Source: Pirellulaceae bacterium (GTDB lineage Bacteria > Planctomycetota > Planctomycetia > Pirellulales > Pirellulaceae). From it: a stretch of 53,154 nucleotides of DNA. The stretch lies in assembly GCA_022446825.1 (NCBI GenBank), contig JAKVBY010000028.1, forward strand, positions 114,180-167,333, written 5' to 3'. Of the stretch, positions 25,787 through 35,265 are shown one piece after another (position 1 is the first letter of the stretch; each line of letters opens with the position of its first letter). The position numbers and the translations under genes were made by a program. The notes beneath the pieces are model-generated. The model was not told the DNA's origin, made no database searches, and was given only the letters and a program-made list of their open reading frames with translations.

Positions 25787-28060
25787 ATGCCGTTGCCAGG
25801 AAAACACAACTTGTCGCATTTACCGCCACTGTTCAGATCGCACATTTTGCTGTTTCTGATCGTGGTCTGTCTGATCTATTCTCCCACAGCCTTGCATTCG
25901 AGCGACCGCATTGCTTTCTCCATTGACGTTGAGGCGGTTCTCGCCAAGGCTGGATGCAATACGGGTGCCTGCCATGGCAACCTGAACGGCAAAGGGGGGT
26001 TCACGCTTTCGCTCCGTGGCCAAGATCCCGACTTTGACTTCCGCTCTCTGGTTCGTGCTAGTGCCAGTCGTCGCGTCAATCGCTTGGTGCCCGAAGAAAG
26101 TCTCCTCCTACTTAAACCAACAGGAGCCATTGCGCACCAAGGTGGACAACGGTTTTTACCGGACTCCTACGAATACAAAACCCTCCGCAGCTGGATTCAA
26201 CAAGGAACTCATTTCTTACCAGAAAACCCGTTGCACGTGAGCCATCTCGAAGTGAAGCCGCTGGACGTCGTCGTCCATGACGCGGACTCATTGCAGATTT
26301 CTGCCACGGCTGTTTTCTCGGACAACAGCCGCCGGGACATTTCCTCCCTCGCTGTTTACGAACCGAGCAACTTACTGGTTTCCGTCAATCAAGCAGGGCG
26401 CGTATCACGCCAAGCATATGGAGAATCGATCGTTATCGTACGTTTTCTTGATCAACAAGTTCCGCTCCGTATCGCTTTCACTCCACCACGCGACAACTTC
26501 CTCTGGCAGGATCCGCCCAAAAACAATTTTATCGATGTATTAAACTTTCAGAAGCTGCACAAATTAGGCATCAACCCCTCCTCTACCAGCCTGGATCATG
26601 TCTTCCTGCGACGTGTTTTTTTGGACCTACTAGGCGTTTTACCAACGTCTCAAGAATCACAGAATTTCAACGCCAATAACCGCCCCGACAAACGCGAGCA
26701 AGTCATTGATCAAATTTTAGCCCGTCCCGAATTCGCCGATTTTTGGGCACTTAAGTGGGCCGACATACTGCGCAATGAAGAAAAAACTCTTGATCACAAA
26801 GGGGTCGAGGTGTTCCATGCCTGGATCCGTGAAAATATCGCAACCGCCAAACCCATTGATCGGTTTGTCCGTGAGTTGCTTACTACCGAGGGAAGTACCT
26901 ATAAAAAACCGGCCACGAATTACTTTCGTGCAAATCGCACTCCACTGATTCGCGGTGAAACAACGGCTCGCCTGTTTCTTGGAGCTCGCCTTCAATGCGC
27001 TAAATGTCACAACCATCCTTTCGATCGCTGGACGCAAGACGATTATTATCGTTGGGCGGAACTTTTTGCCTTGGTCGATTACGAACTGATTGACAACGAA
27101 CGTCGCGACGACTTCGACAAAAATGAATTTGTGGGAGAACAACTCATCCGGACTAATGGAAACCTGCTGGTGCGCAATCCACGCACCGGCAAGCACGCCA
27201 AGCCCAAATTGCTGGGGGGTCCGGAAATACTTCCCGGGGCGCATTATGATCGCCTGAAGACTTTAGCCGTCTGGTTAACTTCGGCAGACAATCATTCGTT
27301 TTCACGCGCTCAAGTAAACTTCATTTGGTATCACGTGCTCGGTCAGGGGTTAGTGGAACCCATTGACGATCTGCGTCCCACCAACCCATCAACCAATCCA
27401 GCCTTGTTTGCCACCTTGAGCCACAAATTCGTTCAGAGTGGCTTTGACTTAAGGGCCTTGGTGCGCACCATCGTGAGTTCGAAAACTTATCAGTTGGCAT
27501 CTCAGCCCAATCCGTCGAATCGCGAAGATCTATCCAATCTCTCCAGGGCCCGAGTGCAACGCATTCCAGCGGAAGTCCTCCTGGATGCTCAAAGCAAGGT
27601 GCTCGATGTGCCCGCCCAGTTTCTGGGATATCCGTCTGGCACAAGAGCGCTACAAATCCCTGGCGTACGTAAAGTACGGCTCCGCGATACATTTCCCGCT
27701 GCGGGAGATCGCTTTCTAGCAACCTTTGGCAAGCCGGAACGGATTCTCGCCTGCACTTGCGAACGCTCAAACGAAACAACCTTAAAGCAAGCGTTCGTTT
27801 TGATCGGCGATCAAGGCCTCAACAGCCAACTTGAAAATCGCGAGAACCGAATTTATCGTCTCGCGAACAGTGAGCAGGGCGACGAACAATGTATTGACGA
27901 GCTATACTGGACCGCACTGAACCGTGCACCGACCTCTGAGGAAATCGCTGGCGCGGCGACGTTACTTAGTTCGACAGATGGCGTAGAAGGACGTTTTCTG
28001 GCCTTACAAGACTTGGCCTGGGCGTTGCTCAATTCAAAGGAATTCATTTTTCGCTACTGA
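25787..28060 (+). CDS. DUF1549/DUF1553 protein with cytochrome-like motif and Ig-like domain
   Basis: A 757-residue exported protein. The signal peptide is at residues 18-37 (HILLFLIVVCLIYSPTALHS). Cys57-x4-Cys62-His63 (GCNTGACHGN) is the planctomycete cytochrome-like motif. A bacterial Ig-like (BIG2-type) domain covers about 150-235. DUF1549 spans about 245-450 with CxxCH at Cys404/Cys407/His408 (CAKCHNHPFDRW). DUF1553 covers about 490-750 (FSRAQVNFIWYHVLGQGLVEP, ALRTIVSSKTYQL-like, LLNSKEFIFRY). No good ribosome-binding site precedes the ATG. It heads a same-strand cluster with an MBL-fold gene (23-base gap) and a DUF1501 gene. It is the longer, more standard counterpart of the gene at 16158. 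Confidence 0.93.
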   Translation: MPLPGKHNLSHLPPLFRSHILLFLIVVCLIYSPTALHSSDRIAFSIDVEAVLAKAGCNTGACHGNLNGKGGFTLSLRGQDPDFDFRSLVRASASRRVNRLVPEESLLLLKPTGAIAHQGGQRFLPDSYEYKTLRSWIQQGTHFLPENPLHVSHLEVKPLDVVVHDADSLQISATAVFSDNSRRDISSLAVYEPSNLLVSVNQAGRVSRQAYGESIVIVRFLDQQVPLRIAFTPPRDNFLWQDPPKNNFIDVLNFQKLHKLGINPSSTSLDHVFLRRVFLDLLGVLPTSQESQNFNANNRPDKREQVIDQILARPEFADFWALKWADILRNEEKTLDHKGVEVFHAWIRENIATAKPIDRFVRELLTTEGSTYKKPATNYFRANRTPLIRGETTARLFLGARLQCAKCHNHPFDRWTQDDYYRWAELFALVDYELIDNERRDDFDKNEFVGEQLIRTNGNLLVRNPRTGKHAKPKLLGGPEILPGAHYDRLKTLAVWLTSADNHSFSRAQVNFIWYHVLGQGLVEPIDDLRPTNPSTNPALFATLSHKFVQSGFDLRALVRTIVSSKTYQLASQPNPSNREDLSNLSRARVQRIPAEVLLDAQSKVLDVPAQFLGYPSGTRALQIPGVRKVRLRDTFPAAGDRFLATFGKPERILACTCERSNETTLKQAFVLIGDQGLNSQLENRENRIYRLANSEQGDEQCIDELYWTALNRAPTSEEIAGAATLLSSTDGVEGRFLALQDLAWALLNSKEFIFRY

Positions 28061-28083
28061 AACACATTTTGAGAAACAAAAAT

Positions 28084-29142
28084 ATGAAAAACACCATTTT
28101 AAAATCTGTCTTGGCAGTTCTCTTGGTCGCCTCCTTTGCCCTCACAAGTTGGGGTGCAAAAAAAGACAAGAGGCTCGATATCTACTGGGTTGACGTGGAA
28201 GGGGGCGCCGCAACGCTCATCGTTACACCCCAAGGCGAATCGATCCTCATCGATAGCGGAAATCCCGGTTTTCGAGATCCGAACCGTATTGCCCAAGCCA
28301 TTACCAAAACGGCGGGCCTGCAACAACTCGACTTCCTCATCACAACGCATTACCACGGAGACCACTTCGGAGGTGCTGAAGCACTGTCGCGTTTGCTCCC
28401 AATCAAGGCCGTTTACGACAACGGAGAATTCGAAGGCATGCCCGAGCACCCAGGGAAAGCTTATTTTTCTTTCGCGGCTGGCAGCCGCAGCGTGATTAAC
28501 CCAGGGGACACTTTACCTCTCGCACAATCCGCAGAAGAGGATTCCGCACAAGTCGCTTTCCGCTGTGTCGGTACCCGACAGCAGTTTATCCAGCCCGCGA
28601 CCGATGCACCAGCAAACAAAACCGTCTGCGCCACGGCGCGCGAAAAAGACCGTGACGGTTCCGATAACGCAAATAGTGTTGTCATGCTACTAGAGTTTGG
28701 AGGCTTTCGCTTTTATGACGGTGGTGACGTTACCTGGAATAATGAAAAAAAACTCGTTTGTCCCGTCAATCTGATCGGTGAAGTCGACGTTTATCAAGTC
28801 ACGCACCATGGCCTCGACAGCAGTAACAATCCATTGGTCCTGAACTCCTTGTTACCAACGGTGGCCGTGTTCAACAACGGACATACCAAAGGGTGCATGC
28901 CGGAAGTATTCACAAACCTCACCGCAACCAAATCGATCCAAGCGATTTACCAAGGCCATAAGAACTTGAGGCCAGATGGTGCTACCAACAATACGGCAGA
29001 TGATTACATCGCGAATCACAGCGCACCTGAAGAATGCAAAGCGAATATCATCAAACTGTCGGTCGCACCGCATACAAAGTCGTACACTATCAGTATTCCC
29101 GCGAACGATCACACACGTACCTATCAAACAAAAATACAGTAA
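28084..29142 (+). CDS. secreted metallo-beta-lactamase-fold hydrolase (ComEC/Rec2-type domain)
   Basis: A 352-residue exported protein. The signal peptide is at residues 1-24 (LKSVLAVLLVASFALTSWGA). The MBL metal motif HxHxDH is His89, His91, Asp93 and His94 (THYHGDHFGG). Further ligand candidates are Asp215 (YDGGD) and His241/242 (VTHHGLDSS). The short opening DIYWVDVEGGAATLIVTP resembles the ComEC/Rec2-type MBL group. An in-frame TTG at 28069 adds five residues; ATG 28084 is preferred. It sits 23 bases after the DUF1549/1553 gene and 22 before the DUF1501 gene, so it appears to be part of that operon, an unusual third member. Hydrolytic function likely; substrate unknown. Confidence 0.88.
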   Translation: MKNTILKSVLAVLLVASFALTSWGAKKDKRLDIYWVDVEGGAATLIVTPQGESILIDSGNPGFRDPNRIAQAITKTAGLQQLDFLITTHYHGDHFGGAEALSRLLPIKAVYDNGEFEGMPEHPGKAYFSFAAGSRSVINPGDTLPLAQSAEEDSAQVAFRCVGTRQQFIQPATDAPANKTVCATAREKDRDGSDNANSVVMLLEFGGFRFYDGGDVTWNNEKKLVCPVNLIGEVDVYQVTHHGLDSSNNPLVLNSLLPTVAVFNNGHTKGCMPEVFTNLTATKSIQAIYQGHKNLRPDGATNNTADDYIANHSAPEECKANIIKLSVAPHTKSYTISIPANDHTRTYQTKIQ

Positions 29143-29164
29143 CGGTCTCCAGGAAGTTTCCTTG

Positions 29165-30559
29165 ATGGCTCCTTCCAAGTTGTCTCGCACTCCATGCCAG
29201 CCATGGCATCCTTCGCGTCGGGCGATCGTTCAGGCCGGAGGTGCCGGTTTACTCGGGCTGACAGTTCCCACCTGGCTCAAAGCAGCTGCAAAACCGCAGT
29301 CGATTGCTCCCCGAGCCAAACAGGTGATTTTTCTGTTTCAGTGGGGTGGTCCCAGCCAGATCGACATGTTCGACATGAAGCCAGGTGCTCCGGATGACGT
29401 CCGCAGCCCCTACGCGCCGATTTCGACAAGTGTGCCAGATGTTCAGATCTGCGAACATCTTCCTGAGTTGGCCAAAAGGATGGACCGGATCACGCTGATT
29501 CGCAGCATGACCCATCGGATGAAAAACCATGCTCCGGCAGGTTATTACGCACTGAGCGGCCAAGCCCCTCCAACCGATGACCAGCGCCTGCGTGACACGC
29601 TTGATCTTTTTCCGGCATATGGGAGCGTTGTTGACCATCTGGCACCCAATCGTCATGGAATGCCCACAGCGGTTTCCTATCCACACGTGATCCGTGACGG
29701 TAGCATCGTACCGGGGCAACATGCGAGCTTTCTAGGAAAAAAACACGATCCGTTACTGTTCCTTGAAGACCCTAACAACACGAACTTTCGTCTACCGGAA
29801 CTTCGCCTACCACCCAACTTGTCTATTGACCGCCTCACACGTCGACGAGAAATGCAACAACTTGTCGATCGTCAAGCACGCTTACTCGAGTACTCTGCCA
29901 GCGCAAAGGGCTTCGATGATTACTACGACAAGGCAATTGCAATGCTCACCTCAGATCATGTTCGCAAGGCCTTTGATCTAGCCGCCGAACCGGATGAGGT
30001 CCGAGACAAATATGGCCGAACAACTTACGGACAGAGTTGCTTGCTGGCCCGTCGATTGATCGAGGCGCGAGTGAAATTTGTCACCGTCTATTTTTCCAAT
30101 AGCATCGGGGGCCGGGAAATCGGCAAGGGCGGCTGGGACACACACGGTTTCGACGATTCACGCATGTACAAAATCGTCGACCAATATCAATTACCAATCA
30201 CCGATCAAACACTGCCTACTCTGTTAGATGAACTAGAAGACCGTGGCTTGTTGGAAGAAACACTCGTCGTATGGATGGGTGAATTCGGTCGGACGCCTAA
30301 AATCAACAAGAACGAAAGTCGCGACCATTGGCCGCAATGCTATACCACGCTCTTGGCTGGCGGTGGCACCAAGGGTGGTTTCGTTTATGGTTCATCAGAC
30401 GCACATGCGGCATTCCCTGACGAAGATCCAGTCAAACCAGAAGATCTGGCTGCAACCATGTACTATTTGCTTGGTATTGATCCGGCTACTGAAATTATCG
30501 ACCGGCACAATCGTCCTTTGGTGATTGGCGGAAAACCACTTCTCGACGTGATTGCCTAA
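29165..30559 (+). CDS. DUF1501 protein, Tat-exported
   Basis: A 464-residue DUF1501 member. ATG 29165 is preceded by AGGAA, and the twin arginine (PSRRAIVQAGGAGLLGL, Arg18-19) follows directly; longer in-frame starts overlap the MBL gene and are rejected. Core motifs are IFLFQWGGPSQIDMFDMKPG, GGWDTHG, WMGEFGRTPKIN and ESRDHWPQCYTTLLAGGGT, then GSSDAHAAFP near the end. It is more distant from the two tandem copies at 19982/21427 than they are from each other. It is the third gene after the DUF1549/1553 and MBL genes, restoring the usual DUF1549/1553-DUF1501 partnership around the inserted hydrolase. Precise role unknown. Confidence 0.93.
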   Translation: MAPSKLSRTPCQPWHPSRRAIVQAGGAGLLGLTVPTWLKAAAKPQSIAPRAKQVIFLFQWGGPSQIDMFDMKPGAPDDVRSPYAPISTSVPDVQICEHLPELAKRMDRITLIRSMTHRMKNHAPAGYYALSGQAPPTDDQRLRDTLDLFPAYGSVVDHLAPNRHGMPTAVSYPHVIRDGSIVPGQHASFLGKKHDPLLFLEDPNNTNFRLPELRLPPNLSIDRLTRRREMQQLVDRQARLLEYSASAKGFDDYYDKAIAMLTSDHVRKAFDLAAEPDEVRDKYGRTTYGQSCLLARRLIEARVKFVTVYFSNSIGGREIGKGGWDTHGFDDSRMYKIVDQYQLPITDQTLPTLLDELEDRGLLEETLVVWMGEFGRTPKINKNESRDHWPQCYTTLLAGGGTKGGFVYGSSDAHAAFPDEDPVKPEDLAATMYYLLGIDPATEIIDRHNRPLVIGGKPLLDVIA

Positions 30560-30676
30560 GCCAATTTTTCAATCCGGACGCGCTTTTTTTGACTCTCTGG
30601 AACAGTTAGACTGAGCGGTCGACCCGCAATTACTACTTTACTTTCAATTAACCTTAAAAAGAAAATTCACTTGACC

Positions 30677-31642
30677 ATGCAAAGATTGATTTTCTGTGGT
30701 GCCTTGTGTTTGACGGTTGCAGCGTTCACCACGGCTGCTGACTCGCGCGAAAAATTAAAGGCTCTCATTATCGATGGCCAAAACAACCACGGTGCGTGGC
30801 CCAAGACCACAATGATGATGAAAGACTACTTGCAGGAAACGGATCTATTTACCGTCGACATCGCCAGAACGGCGTTCACCTGGAACGGAGACAACCTGCT
30901 CAAGCAATACCCGCTGGAGGGTCTTGAAACGGAAGCTCCGGGGCGTCCACAAACCGACCCGAATTTCAAACCTGCATTCAAGAATTATGACGTCGTCGTT
31001 TCTAATTTTGGCCATGCCGCAGCGCCTTGGCCAGAAGAAACCCAAACATTGTTTGATGCGTATGTAAAAGGTGGCGGTGGCTTTGTTGTCATCCATGCGG
31101 CCAATAATTCGTTCGGCAACTGGGATGAATACAATCGCATTATCGGACTCGGCGGATGGGGAGGACGCAACGAGAAACACGGACCCTACATCTTTTACAA
31201 CGACCAAGGAGAGGTTGTACGCGACGAATCGCCGGGTAGTGGTGGACACCATGGACCACAACACGAATTTCAAATCATCGTTCGCAAAACAGAGCACCCG
31301 ATTACCAAAGGCATGCCTGCCTTATGGACACACGCCAAGGACGAACTCTATGACTTGTTGCGAGGCCCAGGCGAAGAGATGGAGATTCTTGCCACGGCAT
31401 ATGCCAACAAAGCAAAAGGAGGAAGTGGGCGTCACGAGCCCATGTTACTCACCATCCAATATGGGGAAGGTCGTGTCTTCCACACTCCCATGGGCCACGC
31501 GGACTATTCTCAGGAATGCGTGGGCTTCATCACGTCCTTTCAACGTGGTACTGAATGGGCTGCCACGGGAAAAGTGACCGTCCCCATTCCCGAAGATTTC
31601 CCCACCCCGAACCAAGTTCGCACAAGATCCTTTCAAAAATAA
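30677..31642 (+). CDS. secreted ThuA-like domain protein
   Basis: A 321-residue exported protein of the ThuA (trehalose-utilisation-like) family, which has a class-I glutamine-amidotransferase-like fold. The signal peptide is at residues 1-21 (LIFCGALCLTVAAFTTAA). Then come KALIIDGQNNHGAWPKTT and FVVIHAANNSFGNWDEYNRI, the typical ThuA pocket segments, a Gly/His-rich loop (SPGSGGHHGPQHEFQI) and EGRVFHTPMGHADYS near the end. ATG 30677 is chosen; a TTG at 30671 is possible. It starts 117 bases after the DUF1501 gene, and a second ThuA-like gene follows after 89 bases. ThuA proteins act with ThuB-type Gfo/Idh/MocA enzymes on 3-keto sugars in some bacteria, and such an enzyme lies at 33673. Confidence 0.87.
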   Translation: MQRLIFCGALCLTVAAFTTAADSREKLKALIIDGQNNHGAWPKTTMMMKDYLQETDLFTVDIARTAFTWNGDNLLKQYPLEGLETEAPGRPQTDPNFKPAFKNYDVVVSNFGHAAAPWPEETQTLFDAYVKGGGGFVVIHAANNSFGNWDEYNRIIGLGGWGGRNEKHGPYIFYNDQGEVVRDESPGSGGHHGPQHEFQIIVRKTEHPITKGMPALWTHAKDELYDLLRGPGEEMEILATAYANKAKGGSGRHEPMLLTIQYGEGRVFHTPMGHADYSQECVGFITSFQRGTEWAATGKVTVPIPEDFPTPNQVRTRSFQK

Positions 31643-31731
31643 CTCGCCCCCGGCGGGTTTTCGCTTTGCGATTTCGCGATCTCCACAAAAATCCTTCACA
31701 AACCACTCAACCTTCCTTGAAAGTAGTCAAT

Positions 31732-32724
31732 ATGAAAGCGATGCTCTCCACCTTGGGACTTCTCGTCATGCTTGCAAACATTGCTCATTCCGATGACCGC
31801 TGGGTCTTCTACCAAGGCCAAGATGGTCCGGGGACGGGAAGCCACATTGTGTTGATCTCTGGAGATGAAGAGTATCGCTCGGAAGAAACATTGCCTCAGT
31901 TAGGCAAGATTTTGGCAACCCATCATGGCTTTGATTGTACGGTGCTTTTTTCGCAGAACGATGATGGCGAAATTAACCCCGACAATTCTCACAACATTCC
32001 AGGGCTGGAAGTCCTCAAAAGTGCAGATTTAATGATTGTGTTTTTGAGATTTCGTGACCTCCACGACGACCAGATGCAGCACATTGTTGACTATGTCGAA
32101 GCGGGAAAGCCCATCATGGGCCTCCGGACCTCGACCCATGCATTTCAAATTCCGGCTGACAAAACATTTGCTAAATACGGTAATAGCTATAACGGCGACG
32201 ACTACAAAGGCGGATTTGGTCGGCAGGTGTTGGGTGAAAAGTGGATCAATCATCACGGCCATCATGGACAAGAGGCAACCCGTGGCATCCTGACCAAGGA
32301 GGCAAGCGACCATGCGATCTTGCGCGGTATTAAGGATGGTGACATTTTTGGAACAACCGATGTCTACACGGTACGTCTCCCCCTACCAGGAGACAGTAAA
32401 CCACTCGTGTTAGGTCAAGTTGTCAAGGGAATGCAGATCGACGACCCTCCGGTAGAAGGCAAAAAGAACAACCCAATGATGCCCGTCGCATGGACCAAAT
32501 CCTACAAGGGAGGCCGTGTGTTCAATACCACGATGGGGGCCTCCCAAGACATGCTGACGGCAGGAACACGACGAATGCTCGTCAATGCTTGTTATTGGTG
32601 CCTCGGTAAGGAAGAGGACATTTCCACATCGACAAAGGTCGACATCGTCGGGACGTTCGAGCCGCTACCTTTTCGCTTTGGTGGCTTCCAAAAGGGTGTC
32701 AAACCAGCAGACCACAAACTCTAA
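31732..32724 (+). CDS. second secreted ThuA-like domain protein
   Basis: A 330-residue exported protein. The signal peptide is at about residues 1-20 (MLSTLGLLVMLANIAHS). It has the ThuA-like segments HIVLISGDEEYRSEETLPQ, SADLMIVFLRFRDLHDDQM, GKPIMGLRTSTHAFQ, NHHGHHGQEATRG and YKGGRVFNTTMGASQDM. ATG 31732 is chosen because it directly precedes the signal; the frame stays open to 31555 inside the previous gene, where no start is plausible. It is only distantly similar to the upstream ThuA-like protein, so this pair is not a recent duplication. The carboxy end (ACYWCLGKEEDI, FGGFQKGVKPADHKL) is typical of planctomycete members. Confidence 0.87.
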   Translation: MKAMLSTLGLLVMLANIAHSDDRWVFYQGQDGPGTGSHIVLISGDEEYRSEETLPQLGKILATHHGFDCTVLFSQNDDGEINPDNSHNIPGLEVLKSADLMIVFLRFRDLHDDQMQHIVDYVEAGKPIMGLRTSTHAFQIPADKTFAKYGNSYNGDDYKGGFGRQVLGEKWINHHGHHGQEATRGILTKEASDHAILRGIKDGDIFGTTDVYTVRLPLPGDSKPLVLGQVVKGMQIDDPPVEGKKNNPMMPVAWTKSYKGGRVFNTTMGASQDMLTAGTRRMLVNACYWCLGKEEDISTSTKVDIVGTFEPLPFRFGGFQKGVKPADHKL

Positions 32725-32995
32725 GCCTGATTTTCAGCGGACCATCATCTACGGAGAAGTCTCACTTTCGCGCGAAGGTTGGGGGCTCAAGATTTTTGGC
32801 TGTGCCCTCAACACGTGACCAAAGCGTCTACGACGAAAATATTTGGCAAGCAAGTTGTCCGGCCAGCCGTTTCTACCACGCTGGCTGTCCGTTGGCACAT
32901 TTTCCGCAAAACCAGATGAACCACTAATGAGGGTGATGAGTATCGCTGCGTGCTACAATCTGCTTTGATAAAATCCCGCTCGATTGGAGTAATTA

Positions 32996-33430
32996 ATGAA
33001 AACACTGACCAAAGAACTCTGGATGGAGGTACCCGAACGACGGGCAATTATCTCGATCCACGAGGAGGTCGAACAGCTTGTTGCCGAGAGTGGTGTGCGG
33101 GAAGGGATTATTCTTGTGAATGCTATGCACATCACCGCGAGCGTGTTCATCAACGATAACGAGTCTGGCCTGCACGCCGACTACGAACGCTGGCTGGAAG
33201 AGCTGGTACCGTTCAATCCCAGCAGCGATCCCACTAGCGGAGGATACCTGCACAACCGCACCGGCGAAGACAATGCCGACGCCCACCACAAACGCCAAAT
33301 CATGGGCCGAGAAGTCGTCGTCGCGATTACCGATGGCAAGTTGCACCTCGGCCCGTGGGAACACATCTTCTACTACGAATTCGACGGGCGACGACGTAAA
33401 CGAATCCTGGTGAAGATTATTGGGGAGTGA
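32996..33430 (+). CDS. YjbQ/UPF0047 family protein
   Basis: A 144-residue cytosolic protein of the conserved YjbQ (UPF0047) family. Signature elements are [41 protein letters not shown] and [21 protein letters not shown]. The His residues of the DAHHKR and THI/MHI segments form the family's metal or ligand site. Some members have thiamine-phosphate synthase activity in vitro, but the physiological role is unsettled. GGAG lies 6 bases before the ATG. TACAAT at 32954-32959 is a weak candidate -10. The gene is isolated, with no functional link to its neighbours. Confidence 0.9.
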   Translation: MKTLTKELWMEVPERRAIISIHEEVEQLVAESGVREGIILVNAMHITASVFINDNESGLHADYERWLEELVPFNPSSDPTSGGYLHNRTGEDNADAHHKRQIMGREVVVAITDGKLHLGPWEHIFYYEFDGRRRKRILVKIIGE

Positions 33431-33672
33431 TGGCCATTCTTGCCACTGGCTCTTCATCACCCTCCTTAACGCAAGAGACCAATCTGGTAGCCCACCGATC
33501 TGAGAAAATGGCGGTATTTCAGCCACCTTATCAGGTCCGCCCGAGCAAAACCTGGACAGCCATGCTCAGCTATGTTGTAATTCTGTCTAGCCTGCCTTAG
33601 CCAAACCGGCTTTTCCAGTATCAGCAACCACATTCCCACCCTCCACGCCCCCACCATTGCAAGGAGTTCGTG

Positions 33673-35175
33673 ATGCCTCGATTTAATCGCCGAACTTTCA
33701 TCCAATCTGCGACCGCAACCGGAGCCACACTTCCCTTATTTACCATCGCCGGCACCAAAGCGTCAGGGAAAGTCCTGGGAGCAAACGACACGATTCGCAT
33801 CGCTGTGGCGGGCATCAATGGTCGAGGAAATTCCCACATCGACGGACTCCACCGACCGAAAGAAAATGTCGAGGTGACGTATCTCGTTGATCCCGATAGT
33901 AGTCTCTTTGAATCACGCAGCAAAAAGATCACTGATCGAGGTGGTTCATCTCCCAAGTGCGTGCAACATATTCAAGAAGCATTGGAGGACAAAAATCTCG
34001 ATGCAGTCTCCGTGGCAACCTGTAATCACTGGCATTCCTTGATCGGAATCTGGGCCTGCCAAGCAGGCAAACATGCCTACATTGAAAAACCAATCAGTCA
34101 CAACGTTTATGAAGGCCGCAAGTTGGTGGAGGCTGCCCAGAAGTACGGGTCCATTGTGCAACACGGAACACAACAACGCAGTTCAGATTTGCGTGCACGT
34201 CAAATCGCTGCCATTCAATCGGGAAAATATGGCAAACTTCTCGTTGCCAAAGGTTACTGCTGCAAACCGCGTTGGAGTATCAATTTCAAGCCCGTCAGTG
34301 CGCCACCATCACATCTCGATTTTAATCAGTGGCTCGGCCCTGCCCCAGAACAGCCATACCATGCAAATTTAGCGCACTACAACTGGCACTGGTTTTGGGA
34401 TACCGGAAATGGAGATACGGGCAATCAGGGTGTTCACGAAATGGATGTCGCTCATTGGGCGATCCGTGGGGCGACTCTGCCGCAACGCGTTTGGAGTCTC
34501 GGCGGCCGCTTTATTCCTGGCGAAAAAGATCTCAAAGATCAAGGAGAAACGCCCAACATGCAGATCTCCGTTTATGAATACGACGATGTACTCGTCGTAT
34601 TTGAAACGCGTGGCTTAGTTGAGAATCGTAAACGTTATCCCAAAAGCTTTCCCTTCAAGGTTGCAAATGAGTTCTATACCACGGAAGGCGTGATTAAAGA
34701 ACATGTCAATGAGCAAGGCACAAAACAGGGCTGGCACTTCTTCGCGACCGGCGATGACCGTCCTCAACCACTGGAACTAGATGACACGATCACCGTCACT
34801 CCGGGAGGCCCCTTTGGGAGTTTCCTTACTGCGTTGCGTAGTGGTGATCCCAAGATGGTAAATTGCGACGCGAAAAACGGCCATTATTCCAGTGCCCTAT
34901 GTCATCTTGGTAATATCTCATATCGACTTAGTGAACAGGTTCCGTTCCAGCCCGCAGCTGGTTCCTTGGGAGATAATACCCAAGTTGTCGAAGCTTTCAA
35001 CGTGTTGAAAAACAACCTTCAAGCAGTTGATATCGACCTGTCTCAACAAGTTTATCAATTAGGTCGTACTCTTCAGTTGGACCCGTCCACCGAGAAGTTC
35101 TTCGACGATGAAGAAGCCAATTTACTTCTAACGCGACAATATCGAAAATCTTTCCTTGTACCCGACACGGTCTAA
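33673..35175 (+). CDS. Gfo/Idh/MocA family oxidoreductase, Tat-exported
   Basis: A 500-residue exported NAD(P)-dependent oxidoreductase. The twin-arginine signal is NRRTFIQSATATGATLPLF (Arg6-7). The Rossmann motif AGINGRG is at 46-52 and the family EKP motif (AYIEKPISHNVYEGR) at 138-140, followed by the dehydrogenase alpha/beta domain with GNQGVHEMDVAHWAIRG. A GTG three bases earlier is possible, but AAGGAG at a 6-base spacing favours ATG 33673. The tail HHxFF-like end reads STEKFFDDEEANLLL, also seen in the paralogue at 49999. Sugar or inositol derivatives are typical substrates of the family. The bound cofactor would have to be exported with the folded protein, consistent with Tat. Confidence 0.92.
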   Translation: MPRFNRRTFIQSATATGATLPLFTIAGTKASGKVLGANDTIRIAVAGINGRGNSHIDGLHRPKENVEVTYLVDPDSSLFESRSKKITDRGGSSPKCVQHIQEALEDKNLDAVSVATCNHWHSLIGIWACQAGKHAYIEKPISHNVYEGRKLVEAAQKYGSIVQHGTQQRSSDLRARQIAAIQSGKYGKLLVAKGYCCKPRWSINFKPVSAPPSHLDFNQWLGPAPEQPYHANLAHYNWHWFWDTGNGDTGNQGVHEMDVAHWAIRGATLPQRVWSLGGRFIPGEKDLKDQGETPNMQISVYEYDDVLVVFETRGLVENRKRYPKSFPFKVANEFYTTEGVIKEHVNEQGTKQGWHFFATGDDRPQPLELDDTITVTPGGPFGSFLTALRSGDPKMVNCDAKNGHYSSALCHLGNISYRLSEQVPFQPAAGSLGDNTQVVEAFNVLKNNLQAVDIDLSQQVYQLGRTLQLDPSTEKFFDDEEANLLLTRQYRKSFLVPDTV

Positions 35176-35265
35176 ACTTGCACGACATGGGGATGGAACA
35201 AAAGGCCGAAAAAGCGTTCTACCGTGTCAGCTTGCTTGCTTTTTGACCTGCTTTTAAAAGATCAC

